From contig NZ_SWCN01000007.1 of NCBI RefSeq assembly GCF_005116575.1, positions 1 through 64,000 of the forward strand: a DNA stretch of 64,000 nt, written 5' to 3'. Origin of the DNA: Desulforhopalus sp. IMCC35007. Its GTDB lineage: Bacteria; Desulfobacterota; Desulfobulbia; Desulfobulbales; Desulfocapsaceae. The position numbers and the translations under genes were made by a program. This document shows, piece after piece, positions 55,191 through 64,000 of this stretch. Within the stretch, counting starts at the first letter, position 1; each line of letters opens with the position of its first letter. The notes below the pieces were generated by a model. That model was not told where the DNA came from. It saw nothing but the letters and a program-made list of their open reading frames with translations, and ran no database searches.

Positions 55191-55379
55191 ATGGGGTTGA
55201 ACAGGATACAAATACATATTTTTAAACAACTCAGCAGTGCGCTCGGTATGAAAATAGAGGACTATTTGTCCAGGTTCTCTAAAGAATATATTCTCCGGGA
55301 TATCAAGACACTTGACGACTTGACGGAAGAAGAGGGGGATTCCTGGATTACCAAAGCATATTTAGAATCGCTTGGGTGA
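55191..55379 (+). CDS. Small hypothetical protein, 62 aa
   Basis: A 62-aa acidic helical protein (LGMKIEDYLSRFSKEYILRD ... EEEGDSWITKAYLESLG) of no known family. AGGA lies eight bases before the ATG. It lies in the same-strand run between the NifO-like gene and the DUF1858 gene, so it is probably part of that unit. Confidence 0.55.
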   Translation: MGLNRIQIHIFKQLSSALGMKIEDYLSRFSKEYILRDIKTLDDLTEEEGDSWITKAYLESLG

Positions 55380-55463
55380 CGTTAGAAAACACTTTGTATT
55401 ATCAACGGTACGCATTGTATCTGCGGGACATCTGTTGATTCACTTTTAAAAGGAACAATCTCC

Positions 55464-56681
55464 ATGAAACCTGATTTATCTTTCAATCTGAGCGTTGCCG
55501 ATATCATCACCTATTACCCTTCAACAAAGGCTGTTTTTATTGCCCATGGTCTTGATATACTTGTTACCGAGAATGCAATGAGGGCTTTATCCCCTTTTTT
55601 GACACTGGGAACAGCTCTTAGAAGTCGCTTTATCCCCGAGCCCAGTTTTATGAGATTACTCGAAGAGGCTGTTGAACAGGAAAACATCCTGGAGGCACCA
55701 GGACTTGAAGACGTCAGGACACAGGGAGATTTGACGCTTTTGGCACTGATGCCGTGTGGGCTCAAGATGCCATTTAGCAGAGCAATGAGCTCCTTTCTTG
55801 AAAACTTAAAGCGTGACCTCGGTGTTGCTGTCAAATTTGCCGTTGAGGGAAACCTCAACCAGGAGTTGTCTTACTATTCTTATGTTGAGCGGATCGAGTC
55901 TGTAGATGAGTTACCGGACATTATAATTTCATCTGATTTCAATACGTTTTATGGCCGCAGATTCTATGAAAAGTTTGTTGCGAGCGGTCAGTTTTGTGGC
56001 TATGGCACCTATGAACCCAACTCCAACTATATCAATGCTGGCATCGTTGAGCCAAATGGAGAGTATTCTGTTCTGGGTGTCAATCCGCTGGTGATGGTGG
56101 CCAATCTTGACGAGGTAGGCGATCGATCGTTGCCCAGTTGCTGGAAGGATCTTCTGGATCCCATGTGGAAAGAGAGTGTGACCCTACGTGGGGGAAATGG
56201 ATTTTTCTGTCACGCTGTGCTGTTACCGACATATCAACGCTATGGTAAAGAAGGCCTGGAAAGGCTGGCTGATAACGTTCTTCAGGGATTACATCCGTCA
56301 CAGATGATCAAAAACATTGACGGTGGTGCGCCGGGTGCGATTTATGTGATGCCGGAATTTTTTGCCCACAGGGCCAGAAAGCAGGACAGGATTCGTATAA
56401 TCTGGCCGGAAGACGGGGCTTTGGCGAGTCCTGTAACCCTGCAGGTCAAATCTTCAAAGCTTGAGGAATTGCGTCCGATTCTTGATTATCTTACGGGTAA
56501 GGAGCTTGCTCAGGTGCTGGTTGGTGCCAGGTTTCCTGTCCCCCATGGAGATATTGTAGGGGACGTTCAAAATAAGCCGCTCCTGTGGCTTGGTTGGGAT
56601 TACCTGCGTCGCGATGACCTACTGGAACTAAACCGTGTGATAGATACAATATTTATGCCGCGGGTAAAGCCTGGAATATGA
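55464..56681 (+). CDS. DUF1858 plus solute-binding-protein-like fold, cytoplasmic
   Basis: A 405-aa protein. Residues ~7-65 are DUF1858-like (VADIITYYPSTKAVFIAHGLD), a small domain seen with redox and hybrid-cluster-type proteins. Residues ~88-400 resemble the Fe3+/spermidine-type periplasmic binding fold (DIIISSDFNTFYGRRF; CWKDLLDPMWKESVTL; AGAIYVMPEFF-like stretch). There is no signal peptide, so the 'binding protein' is cytoplasmic. The gene overlaps the GTPase gene by 4 bp, with an ABC ATPase next, but no permease. A soluble metal- or cofactor-carrier role is inferred. Confidence 0.75.
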   Translation: MKPDLSFNLSVADIITYYPSTKAVFIAHGLDILVTENAMRALSPFLTLGTALRSRFIPEPSFMRLLEEAVEQENILEAPGLEDVRTQGDLTLLALMPCGLKMPFSRAMSSFLENLKRDLGVAVKFAVEGNLNQELSYYSYVERIESVDELPDIIISSDFNTFYGRRFYEKFVASGQFCGYGTYEPNSNYINAGIVEPNGEYSVLGVNPLVMVANLDEVGDRSLPSCWKDLLDPMWKESVTLRGGNGFFCHAVLLPTYQRYGKEGLERLADNVLQGLHPSQMIKNIDGGAPGAIYVMPEFFAHRARKQDRIRIIWPEDGALASPVTLQVKSSKLEELRPILDYLTGKELAQVLVGARFPVPHGDIVGDVQNKPLLWLGWDYLRRDDLLELNRVIDTIFMPRVKPGI

Positions 56682-57388
56682 TGGTTCCTGAAAAAACATC
56701 ACTGAGGCTCATTACCGTCGCGGGACCACCCTCCTGTGGGAAAACTTCCGTCGTTCTCCGAACTGTTGAGTCGATGCAGGAAAGAAATCTCAAGATTGGT
56801 GTGGTAAAGTTTGATTGTCTCACCAGTGAAGATCAACACCGCTATAATCATGCAGGGATTCCGGTTAAAAAGGGTCTTGCGGGCGGACTATGCCCCGATC
56901 ATTTCTTTATAGCAAATATAGAACAGGCTCTGCAATGGGGGATAAGGAGTGGTTTTGACCTGCTGATCATTGAAAGTGCCGGTTTATGTAACCGTTGTTC
57001 TCCGCATATTCGTGGCGTTCTTGCCGTATGTGTCATTGATCAGTTGAGCGGTGTGCATACTCCAAGAAAAATCGGACCAATGCTAAAAAGTGCCGATGTG
57101 GTAGTTTTGACCAAAGGGGATATTGTCTCACAAGCCGAGCGTGAGGTTTTTTCATTCCGCGTTCGTCAGGTGAACGCAAGGGCGGCAGTACTGCCTGTTA
57201 ATGGTCTCACCGGACAAGGTAATTTGTTGTTACAAAAACATTTTCAGAATGCACCATTGGTTGCAAGTCTTGAGGACTATAAACTCCGATTTACCATGCC
57301 GGCGGCACTGTGCTCTTACTGTCTCGGAGAGACACGGATCGGACCAGACTGCCAGATCGGCAACGTCAAGACCATGGATTTCTCATGA
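56678..57388 (+). CDS. G3E-like GTPase (HypB/UreG-related), Cys-rich
   Basis: A 236-aa P-loop GTPase with Walker A AGPPSCGKTS (~15-24), a switch region ESAGLCNRC (~99-107) and the G4-type TKGD (~145-148). The layout is like HypB/UreG nickel-insertion GTPases. Cys47, Cys72, Cys104, Cys107, Cys212, Cys215 and Cys225 may form metal sites, notably CSYC in the C-terminus. ATGA overlaps join it to both neighbours, so it very likely works with the DUF1858 protein and the ABC ATPase. Confidence 0.8.
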   Translation: MMVPEKTSLRLITVAGPPSCGKTSVVLRTVESMQERNLKIGVVKFDCLTSEDQHRYNHAGIPVKKGLAGGLCPDHFFIANIEQALQWGIRSGFDLLIIESAGLCNRCSPHIRGVLAVCVIDQLSGVHTPRKIGPMLKSADVVVLTKGDIVSQAEREVFSFRVRQVNARAAVLPVNGLTGQGNLLLQKHFQNAPLVASLEDYKLRFTMPAALCSYCLGETRIGPDCQIGNVKTMDFS

Positions 57389-58398
57389 CAGGTACGACAA
57401 TCCTCAATCAAAAAGTCTCGTTCCTGGTCAAAGAACGTCCCTACCTTCTGGATTTTTTCACCGCGATGGCCATTACCGTCCCGCGTAACCAGACAACTCT
57501 GAAAGAATTCCTGCAATCAATCCCAAGCTCCCAGCTCAGTGAGTTTTCACTCAATCATCAATCACTGATAGACCAATGTCTCGATTTTATAAAACAAATG
57601 GAGATATTTAGATTACAGCCCCAGCAGTCAATTACTGAGATCACCCTAAAAGCGGGTCATGATAAGAATGGCAATCCGGAACCAAATAATGTGGTACTCA
57701 AGGTCGGAGAGGTTGTTGCACTTGTTGGCCCAACAGGGTCAGGAAAAAGCAGATTACTCGCCGACATAGAGTGTCTCGCCCAAAAGGATACGCCTTCCGG
57801 CCGGCAGGTACTCATAGATGGAGAAGCACCCGATGAAAAAAAGCGGCTTTCCGGGGACCAGCAGTTGGTTGCACAATTATCGCAAAACATGAACTTTGTG
57901 ATGGATCTCACTGTTGGTGCGTTTGTTCGTATGCATGCGGAGAGTCGGCTTGTCCCCGATATCGATTTTCGTATCGATCAGATATTTGCAACAGCGGTGG
58001 AACTGGCAGGTGAACCCTTTACCCTTGAAACGCCTGTTACTGCATTATCGGGAGGGCAGTCCAGAGCACTTATGATCGCTGATGTCGCCTGTCTCAGTGC
58101 GTCACCCATAGTTCTTATTGATGAAATTGAAAACGCAGGTGTCGATAGAAGACGGGCGCTGGAGCTTCTGGTCAAGGAAGAAAAAATGGTCTTGATGGCC
58201 ACCCATGATCCGTTGCTTGCACTCTCTGCAGATCGTCGGCTGGTGATCGGTAACGGCGGTATTCAGGCTATTTTGACGACGAGCCCAGAGGAGAGACGGG
58301 TTATCTCGGAGCTTCTCGTAATTGATAAAAAGCTTTCCGGAATGCGAGATTTGATCAGAACAGGCAACCGATTATCTTTTTCGTACTTTCTCGGTTAA
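57385..58398 (+). CDS. Soluble ABC-type ATPase with novel N-terminus
   Basis: A 337-aa ATPase. About 100 residues of unrecognised sequence precede the ABC core: Walker A VGPTGSGKS, signature LSGGQSRALMIADVA, Walker B IVLIDEIENAG and H-loop ATHD. There is one nucleotide domain and no membrane part; no permease is adjacent, so it may drive protein or cofactor remodelling rather than transport. ATG at 57385 overlaps the GTPase stop; earlier frames run inside the GTPase gene. Final gene of the cluster. Confidence 0.85.
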   Translation: MTGTTILNQKVSFLVKERPYLLDFFTAMAITVPRNQTTLKEFLQSIPSSQLSEFSLNHQSLIDQCLDFIKQMEIFRLQPQQSITEITLKAGHDKNGNPEPNNVVLKVGEVVALVGPTGSGKSRLLADIECLAQKDTPSGRQVLIDGEAPDEKKRLSGDQQLVAQLSQNMNFVMDLTVGAFVRMHAESRLVPDIDFRIDQIFATAVELAGEPFTLETPVTALSGGQSRALMIADVACLSASPIVLIDEIENAGVDRRRALELLVKEEKMVLMATHDPLLALSADRRLVIGNGGIQAILTTSPEERRVISELLVIDKKLSGMRDLIRTGNRLSFSYFLG

Positions 58399-59148
58399 AC
58401 CTGTGTTGGTAGAGCCCGCGATTGTAAACCCACCGATTTTGAGGCAGATGGCTGTTTAGTCTCTCCGTTCTAAGCCTCATCGCTGCCTGGATTATCGGTA
58501 AGGCGGAGAAAAAAATTTCGAAATGGAGGACATGGACGGAAAAAGAGCCATCTTATTATGGCAGAAAAAAGACTATTCCTCTGAAGCACCAGACAATACA
58601 GAATTTTTTTCAAGAGGTTGTCTTTGCTCTGAAAACTTCTACATCACTGACCAGGACGAACAAAATAATATTTACAAAAGAGATATTTTATCAAAGTCTG
58701 TATACCTAAAAAGGCTGTATTCATTTAAAATTAAATCAGCTCAGCAATGAGTTAGCAGGTGTGACGATACATCTGAGTTCCTATGTTATGACACAACACC
58801 AAGTGTTCTTTTCTGCAAAAGACAGAGCTGTGCATACCTGAGAAATGCTCACCTGGCAGACAGATCTCTTTTCCGTTGAGAAAACAGTGGAAAAGACGAA
58901 AAAAAGACGATAGGTTACACAGGTGTTCTGCTTTAACAAAAATTTGTAAAAAATAATTAGGCTAGCCTCAACATTTGATTGTTTATAACCATCACTTGGT
59001 TTTGGAATATAGGACAGGTTATTGAAAATGCCCTAATACCTCAACCATTGTGGATGATAGATTGTGCTAAGATTGAAGGATGGTCGATTGTGTCCCAATC
59101 GCCAACAAATGTACAGTCACACTAACTATAACAATGGAGGAGCTCACA
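58399..59148. other. Intergenic stretch before the second TRAP operon
   Basis: About 750 bp; no supported gene. A 75-codon frame at 58523 has a poor start region. The likely TRAP promoter lies in 59000-59140. Confidence 0.45.
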
Positions 59149-60165
59149 ATGTATCAAAAGCAGAGAGTTGGCGGTAGGTATAGGTCTAAGACATTATTAG
59201 CGGTTCTGATTACATTGCTGTGCTGCACTTGGGCATCTTCAGCATTCGCAGTCATAGAACTGAAGTTAGGTCATTTCGGATCTGATACTCATCCGTCCCA
59301 TATTGCCGCAACCCAGTTCGCAAACAATGTTGAAAAACGCACCAATGGTGAAGTAAAAATCGCAATTTACCCAAACAATGCTCTTGGTAGTCCACCAGAA
59401 GTTCTTGAGCAGGTTATCATGGGTGTAGTTGATATGAGTCTTTCAGGTCAGGATCAACTTGCCAAGCACGTATCCCTGTTTGACACCGTTAGTATTCCCT
59501 TTTCTCTCAGCAGCTATGAACACGCCGATCGAGTACTCGATGGCCCGTTTATAGATTGGGCTGCACCTGAAGTTGAAAAAATTGGCCTTGTCTATCTATC
59601 CAGCTGGGAATGGGGATTCCGTCAGTTGACCAATTCAAAACTGCCCATCATTTCCCCTGCTGACCTCAAAGGGCTTAAGATAAGAACACCTCCCGCCATG
59701 ACCTATCAGGCAGCCATGGAAGCTCTTGGCGCCAACGTTCAGACCATCGCTTTCAGCGAACTGGTTATGGCCATGCGTCAGGGTGTTGTCGACGGGCAGG
59801 AAAACCCAATCGGTGTTATTTACAACCTCAAACTGTACGAATCTCAAAAATATATCTCCATTATAAACTACCTTTACAGTTCAATGTGTCACGTGGTTTC
59901 CAAAGGTGTCTGGGACAGTCTGACACCTGAACAGCAGACAATTATTCGCGAAGAATCCAATTCTGCCAGACTGCTCATGCGTAAACTCGCCCGTGCTGAC
60001 GAGCAAAAACAGATCGAAGACATGCGTTCCAAAGGTATTCAGATCGATACTCCTGACCTGGCTCCTTTCAAAGCCAAAATGGGTCCTGCCTACGAAAAGA
60101 TCAAAAAGAATGTCGGTGAGGCCAACTTTGACAAATGGATGAAGATGACGGAGTCAATGCAATAA
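59149..60165 (+). CDS. TRAP transporter solute-binding protein (DctP family), second system
   Basis: About 338 aa. A long signal peptide (membrane stretch LLAVLITLLCCTWASSAFA) precedes the DctP fold (LKLGHFGSDTHPSH; LKGLKIRTPPAM with the ligand-binding Arg; VDGQENPIGVIYNLKLYE). GGAGGAG seven bases before the ATG at 59149 decides the start. Family members bind carboxylates; the exact ligand is unknown. Confidence 0.92.
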   Translation: MYQKQRVGGRYRSKTLLAVLITLLCCTWASSAFAVIELKLGHFGSDTHPSHIAATQFANNVEKRTNGEVKIAIYPNNALGSPPEVLEQVIMGVVDMSLSGQDQLAKHVSLFDTVSIPFSLSSYEHADRVLDGPFIDWAAPEVEKIGLVYLSSWEWGFRQLTNSKLPIISPADLKGLKIRTPPAMTYQAAMEALGANVQTIAFSELVMAMRQGVVDGQENPIGVIYNLKLYESQKYISIINYLYSSMCHVVSKGVWDSLTPEQQTIIREESNSARLLMRKLARADEQKQIEDMRSKGIQIDTPDLAPFKAKMGPAYEKIKKNVGEANFDKWMKMTESMQ

Positions 60166-60250
60166 ACAACAGAATAGTTTCATAGCACAAATGGCTCCGC
60201 CTTTGTTACGAGGTGGAGCCAGTATTTTAAGTTCTAAGAGGTGACTTACA

Positions 60251-61540
60251 TTGTTGACCCTTTCTATATTCGCCGTCCTGATCGCCCTCCTCCTCATAAA
60301 TGTCCCGGTTGTTGTTGCAATTGGTGTAACTTCAGTTATCTTTTTCGTTGGCCTCGGTGATGCTCGCATGCTGGCGATGCTTCCGCACAGAATGTATTAC
60401 GGCACCACCGGCTTTACCCTGCTGGCGATACCATTTTTTATTCTGGCTGGGAACCTGATGAATGTCGGTGGGATAACCGATCGAATTTTCCGTTTTGCCA
60501 GTGCAATGGTTGGACATATTTCCGGTGGCCTGGGACAGGTTAATATTGTAGCCAGCGTCATTTTTTCGGGTATGTCCGGTTCAGCTGTCGCCGATGCTGC
60601 AGGTCTCGGCCAGATCGAACACAAGGCGATGGTCGACGCAGGTTACGATCCGGCGGATTCCGCTACACTGGTTGCAGTTTCCTCGGTAATCGGTCCGGTT
60701 ATCCCCCCCAGTATCCCTTTCGTGCTTTATGGAGCGATCACGAGTGTTTCGGTCGCCCGCCTGTTTATGGCGGGTTTCATCCCTGGCATCATAATGAGTC
60801 TTGGAATGATGATGGCCTTGGCAGTTCTGGCCAAGCGACACGATTATCCCTGTTCTGCCCACAGGGCATCGATTAGCCTTCGATGGATCGCCTTCAAAGA
60901 AGCATTCTGGCCACTTCTGGCCCCGGTAATTATCATTGGCGGAATCATGACCGGCTTCTTTACTCCGACAGAAGCATCGGTAGTTGTCTGTGTATATGCC
61001 CTGTTACTCGGATTTTATTATGGGGACCTTACGTTTAAAGATTTGCCGGATATTATGTACAAATCGATTACTCAGGCGGTCAGTCTGCTCTTCATCATCG
61101 CAGCAGCAAACTTCTTTGGCTGGCTCATCATCCATCAGAAAATACCGGACAGCATCATCGCGACCTTGATTGATTTTGGGGCAACGCAATCGGCTGTATT
61201 ATGGATTATCATCGGCATCGTCCTGATCATGGGCTGTTTTCTTGAGGGAAATGCTATTTTCCTCATCACCCTGCCTATCTTTATGCCAATTGCCAAGATG
61301 TTTCAGATCGATCTGGTTAATTTTGGTGTGGTCATGACTCTACTTATCATGATCGGCAATCTTACTCCGCCTGTAGGTATGTGTCTGTTTGCTGTCGACA
61401 GTTTCGCCAAGGTCGGGATTCCGGCTTTGGCTAGGAAAATCTGGCCATACCTCATTATCATCCTGATTATTACCCTGATTATTGCATTCGTACCGAGTAT
61501 AGCCCTATTCTTACCGAACCTGCTGATGGGAGAGATGTGA
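60251..61540 (+). CDS. TRAP transporter large membrane subunit (DctM family)
   Basis: A 429-aa permease with DctM motifs (GMSGSAVADAAGLGQIE; PPSIPFVLYG; NLTPPVGMCLF) and about twelve membrane segments. TTG start with AGAGGTGA six bases upstream. It directly follows the DctP gene and precedes the small subunit, giving the order P-M-Q. Confidence 0.92.
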   Translation: MLTLSIFAVLIALLLINVPVVVAIGVTSVIFFVGLGDARMLAMLPHRMYYGTTGFTLLAIPFFILAGNLMNVGGITDRIFRFASAMVGHISGGLGQVNIVASVIFSGMSGSAVADAAGLGQIEHKAMVDAGYDPADSATLVAVSSVIGPVIPPSIPFVLYGAITSVSVARLFMAGFIPGIIMSLGMMMALAVLAKRHDYPCSAHRASISLRWIAFKEAFWPLLAPVIIIGGIMTGFFTPTEASVVVCVYALLLGFYYGDLTFKDLPDIMYKSITQAVSLLFIIAAANFFGWLIIHQKIPDSIIATLIDFGATQSAVLWIIIGIVLIMGCFLEGNAIFLITLPIFMPIAKMFQIDLVNFGVVMTLLIMIGNLTPPVGMCLFAVDSFAKVGIPALARKIWPYLIIILIITLIIAFVPSIALFLPNLLMGEM

Positions 61541-62121
61541 TGATCAAGGCTCTTAAAAAACTGGATAGCTGGGTGCAAAAGATATTGCGCCTGATTTCGA
61601 TGGCAATTTTCTCGGCACTGGGACTGCTGATGGTTGTCAACGTGCTGTTACGGCTGACGACTGACCTGATCAACTTCCTCAGCGTTAATGGATATGTCAA
61701 CATTGCAGAAGCCATCAAAAATCTGCTGCCGGTCACATCCTTTCATTGGTTTGATGAAATTGTTGAACTCTCCTTTGCCGCTCTGGTCTTCTATGGTGCA
61801 GCTGCTTTATGGGGGGCCAAGCTCCATTTCAGCGTTGGAGACTGGATCACTCCACGCCTGCCAAACCAGCGCTTAAAGATTCTTTACAAGATGTTTATCT
61901 ACCTGATTTGTATGGTGTTCATGGGAATTTTGTTCTGGTTTTCAATGCGTCTGACGCTACGGTCAACCGAATTGACCACCGTTTTTCAAATTAAAAAATC
62001 GGTTCTCTACTCCTGCATGCCGATATCTGCTCTGATAATGCTGATTTATTCAATTTTTGATTTTTTAGGAACCGTTATGGACCTCTTTTCAGGCGAGCCC
62101 AGTCAAAAACCATCAGAGTGA
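61540..62121 (+). CDS. TRAP transporter small membrane subunit (DctQ family), extended
   Basis: A 193-aa protein with four membrane segments; longer than most DctQ (150-170 aa), with an extra stretch at ~45-65 after the first segment. HWFDEIVELSFAALVFYGAAALW matches the DctQ core. Its ATG overlaps the DctM stop (TGATG), so translation is coupled. Confidence 0.88.
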   Translation: MIKALKKLDSWVQKILRLISMAIFSALGLLMVVNVLLRLTTDLINFLSVNGYVNIAEAIKNLLPVTSFHWFDEIVELSFAALVFYGAAALWGAKLHFSVGDWITPRLPNQRLKILYKMFIYLICMVFMGILFWFSMRLTLRSTELTTVFQIKKSVLYSCMPISALIMLIYSIFDFLGTVMDLFSGEPSQKPSE

Positions 62122-62301
62122 GCTCAGATGTCTACAGCCAGCACTTTTTCGGCTACGTCCTAAGCTGATTCGCCTGTCGGCCTAATACAAGCCTGGCTGT
62201 TGTAGTTGTTCTATTTTGATTGTTGCTCCAGATAGCCACATGGCCCAACCTTCATTAAAAGAAGGTATCCTCTTATAAAATTGTAGAAAAAGGATATTCC
62301 T

Positions 62302-62610
62302 ATGATTCATATTATTGCTTCGTTGACCATTGCAGATGGGAAAATGCCCCAGATGAAAGAGATCTATAAATCATTTGTCCCTAAAGTTGAAGCCGAGGAG
62401 GGATGCATTATGTACTGTCCAACGGTTGACTTTGAGACGGACATTCCCACCCAGGAGAAAAATAAGAATATTATTACTGTCATAGAAAAGTGGGAGAATA
62501 TTGAGGCCTTCCATGCCCACCTCTCCGTGCCACATCTGGCAGAGTTCAGAAAGGATGCACAGGGCATGATTGAAGGGGTATCAATAAAGGTGCAACAAAA
62601 TATGTTGTGA
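62302..62610 (+). CDS. ABM-domain protein (YgiN-like)
   Basis: A 102-aa single ABM-fold protein (MIHIIASLTIADGKMPQM start; EEGCIMYCPT; EKWENIEAFHAHLSVPHLA), like YgiN-type quinol or small-molecule monooxygenase-like proteins. Function in an anaerobe is uncertain. AAAAAGG-type site before the ATG. It follows the second TRAP operon by 180 bp. Confidence 0.82.
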   Translation: MIHIIASLTIADGKMPQMKEIYKSFVPKVEAEEGCIMYCPTVDFETDIPTQEKNKNIITVIEKWENIEAFHAHLSVPHLAEFRKDAQGMIEGVSIKVQQNML

Positions 62611-62860
62611 TTGACAAGAAAGAATTGAGAACATCATACTAAATACTGCATCCGTTCTAACTACGAATGATAGTATTCATTAGTATTATGCACTTCTTTT
62701 GCTTTCATTGTAAATCATTTCGCATGCTCTATCGTATAAGACAGGCAAGAAAGAGTCTCAAGGATCGATCTTAACACACTCTATACACTTGCAAGGATTT
62801 CAATTTGTTGAATTCCATAGGAACGATAAGATTTTTTCATATACAATAGAGAGGTGGGTT

Positions 62861-63037
62861 ATGAGTATGAGAGGCGAAATTATTTCAAAAGAATATCAGA
62901 GCATGGTATGGGTGAAGGACAATGATGGAAAAGAATATGCCTGCTATTTAGACGACTTAAAAGATAAGGATAATCTCACTGAAGAAGAAAAAGCAAAATG
63001 TGTAAACGTGAGTGATATGCTTGGTGATAGCTGGTGA
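62861..63037 (+). CDS. Small hypothetical protein, 58 aa
   Basis: A 58-aa charged protein (YQSMVWVKDNDGKEYACYLDD; NLTEEEKAKC) of unknown family. GAGAGGTGGG before the ATG at 62861 supports this start over the longer frame from 62789. It stands alone. Confidence 0.55.
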   Translation: MSMRGEIISKEYQSMVWVKDNDGKEYACYLDDLKDKDNLTEEEKAKCVNVSDMLGDSW

Positions 63038-63447
63038 TATATTTTCCCCATGTTAAGATAAATAATTTTTTCTATGTTAGAATTGTTGAATTATTCTAGT
63101 GCATGGGAAAACATGAATACATTACCGTTTGAGATCCGACAAATATTCTGAGAGATCAACAGAAAAGAGAATATGGATCTCAAGCGGTGTCTAATGCTGG
63201 TATAATTCTAACGATATTCTCCACCCGACCGTTAAATATCTCCTTTAAGCGTGTTAAGTGTAATTAAAGAGCACTTTGATAGACCTATATTTTCGTAGTC
63301 TTCTTCCACACTTTATCTGCAATCCTGGCACCTGCTGGCCCTGTTGGCGGACAAACCAATACGTAGTGACGTCATAGGTTTTAAGTGTCGATTGTAGGGG
63401 AAATTCTTTCACGCATGGTCTTTCTGCCATGGTGATGTGAGTTTAAC
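63038..63447. other. Intergenic stretch between convergent genes
   Basis: About 410 bp, no gene found. Confidence 0.5.
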
Positions 63448-64000
63448 CTAGTTTTCATGACATATGTCATCCATCAATCGCATGATTGCCAGCTCTTTGG
63501 CTTTCGCTTCAATATCGACAGTCATCACACGCCCTCGCCAACAGTCGGGCAGATCATCGGGATTTATATAATCGGCATGTGGTCTGGGATTACCATCCCC
63601 CCAACCGGCCTTCGGTGATGACAGATGGCAATATTGCTCCCTCCCCTGCCGATGCCAGGTTGCAGCTGCAAGCTCAGTGGCCTCTTCGACAGACAGTTCA
63701 TCCGGATTGCAGCGATGGTGATGAACATCATAGACCAGTGGAATGCTCAGCTTGTCACAAAGGGGCAAGAGATCGGATACAGTATAACTGACATCATCAT
63801 TTTCCAGAGTCAAGCGGCTGCGCACATTTCCAGGAAGATCTCCAAAAACCTGGCTAAATCGTTGCAGTGCAGATAATTTATCGCCGTAGACACCACCGGC
63901 ATGTAGATTAATAATGCCTGCCCCGACTGCTTCCGCCAGCCATCCCTGATACTCCAATTCTCGGATTGAGTTGGCGACGACCCTTGTGTCAGGTGAAGAA
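63448..64000 (-). CDS. UV-damage endonuclease (UvsE/UVDE), truncated by the window edge
   Basis: The visible C-terminal ~183 residues match UVDE-type TIM-barrel endonucleases: RVVANSIRELEYQGWL, IINLHAGGVYGDK with metal-ligand His, LTLENDDVSYTV, YDVHHHRC, SSPKAGWGDGNPRPHADY and VDIEAKAKELAIMRL. It cuts 5' to UV photoproducts. The frame is open to the last base, so the N-terminus lies beyond the window; the TTG at 63957 is internal. Confidence 0.92.
   Translation of the reverse strand, partial: SSPDTRVVANSIRELEYQGWLAEAVGAGIINLHAGGVYGDKLSALQRFSQVFGDLPGNVRSRLTLENDDVSYTVSDLLPLCDKLSIPLVYDVHHHRCNPDELSVEEATELAAATWHRQGREQYCHLSSPKAGWGDGNPRPHADYINPDDLPDCWRGRVMTVDIEAKAKELAIMRLMDDICHEN

Noticed and set aside
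58523-58750. 75-aa plus-strand frame after the ABC ATPase
   Set aside because: The start region is poor, with no well-placed ribosome-binding site, and the sequence has no recognisable feature.
1-64000. CRISPR array or phage gene block
   Set aside because: No regularly spaced repeats, cas genes or phage structural genes were seen.

Overview
The window reads as a chromosome segment of an anaerobic, moderately AT-rich Gram-negative bacterium, most likely a sulfate-reducing Desulfobacterota of the Desulfobulbales type. The reasons are a CutC that keeps the residue numbering of the Desulfovibrio enzyme, two TRAP transport systems, NtrB-like multi-PAS kinases, and a soluble metal/redox gene set typical of strict anaerobes. 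The organism call is inference; no rRNA or tRNA gene was seen.

Region 1 (about 0.5-23 kb) is a glycyl-radical-enzyme microcompartment locus for choline fermentation. On the minus strand, in transcription order, lie a tandem BMC shell protein, a CoA-aldehyde dehydrogenase homologue that has lost its catalytic cysteine, choline TMA-lyase CutC, its activase CutD, a BMC-H protein with a long tail, an active CoA-acylating aldehyde dehydrogenase, a BMC-H, PduL, EutJ, a ~197-aa accessory protein, the pentameric vertex protein, a PduT-like shell protein, a 113-aa protein, a BMC-H, an Fe-type alcohol dehydrogenase, PduS, a second PduT-like shell protein, a PduU/EutS-like shell protein and a PduV/EutP-like GTPase. 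The expected flow is choline to TMA plus acetaldehyde, then acetaldehyde to acetyl-CoA, acetyl-phosphate and ethanol inside the shell. Convergent to this operon is a second, CutC-like glycyl radical enzyme without the N-terminal targeting segment. Divergent from it are a DMT-type transporter, an 88-aa partner and a MerR-family regulator. Three promoters (second lyase, BMC operon, transporter) share a -35/-10 pair separated by 20 bp and a related spacer, the layout expected for MerR control. The whole block is bracketed by two 97-bp direct repeats (6 mismatches), suggesting an island.

Region 2 (23-35 kb) holds a ParA/RHH partition pair in AT-rich repeats, a MoxR-DUF58-transglutaminase operon, an RHH protein and tyrosine recombinase downstream of a 13-7-13 palindrome, an IS110 fragment, a NicO-type metal efflux protein and several gene remnants. 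This looks like a recombination-prone stretch.

Region 3 (35-51 kb) holds an FtsK-like translocase that lacks membrane segments and carries a ZapA-like N-terminus, a parvulin, a YqeB-like molybdenum-hydroxylase accessory protein, a TRAP operon (P-Q-M), a chemoreceptor, and three insertion sequences (IS4-, IS256- and IS5-type).

Region 4 (51-64 kb) holds a hybrid multi-PAS histidine kinase, then a compact run of a zinc-ribbon protein, a NifO-like ArsC-family protein, a 62-aa protein, a DUF1858/solute-binding-like protein without signal peptide, a G3E-like GTPase and an ABC ATPase. This run is the best candidate here for an undescribed system. It is followed by a second TRAP operon (unusual order P-M-Q), an ABM-domain protein, a small hypothetical and the start-truncated end of a UV-damage endonuclease.
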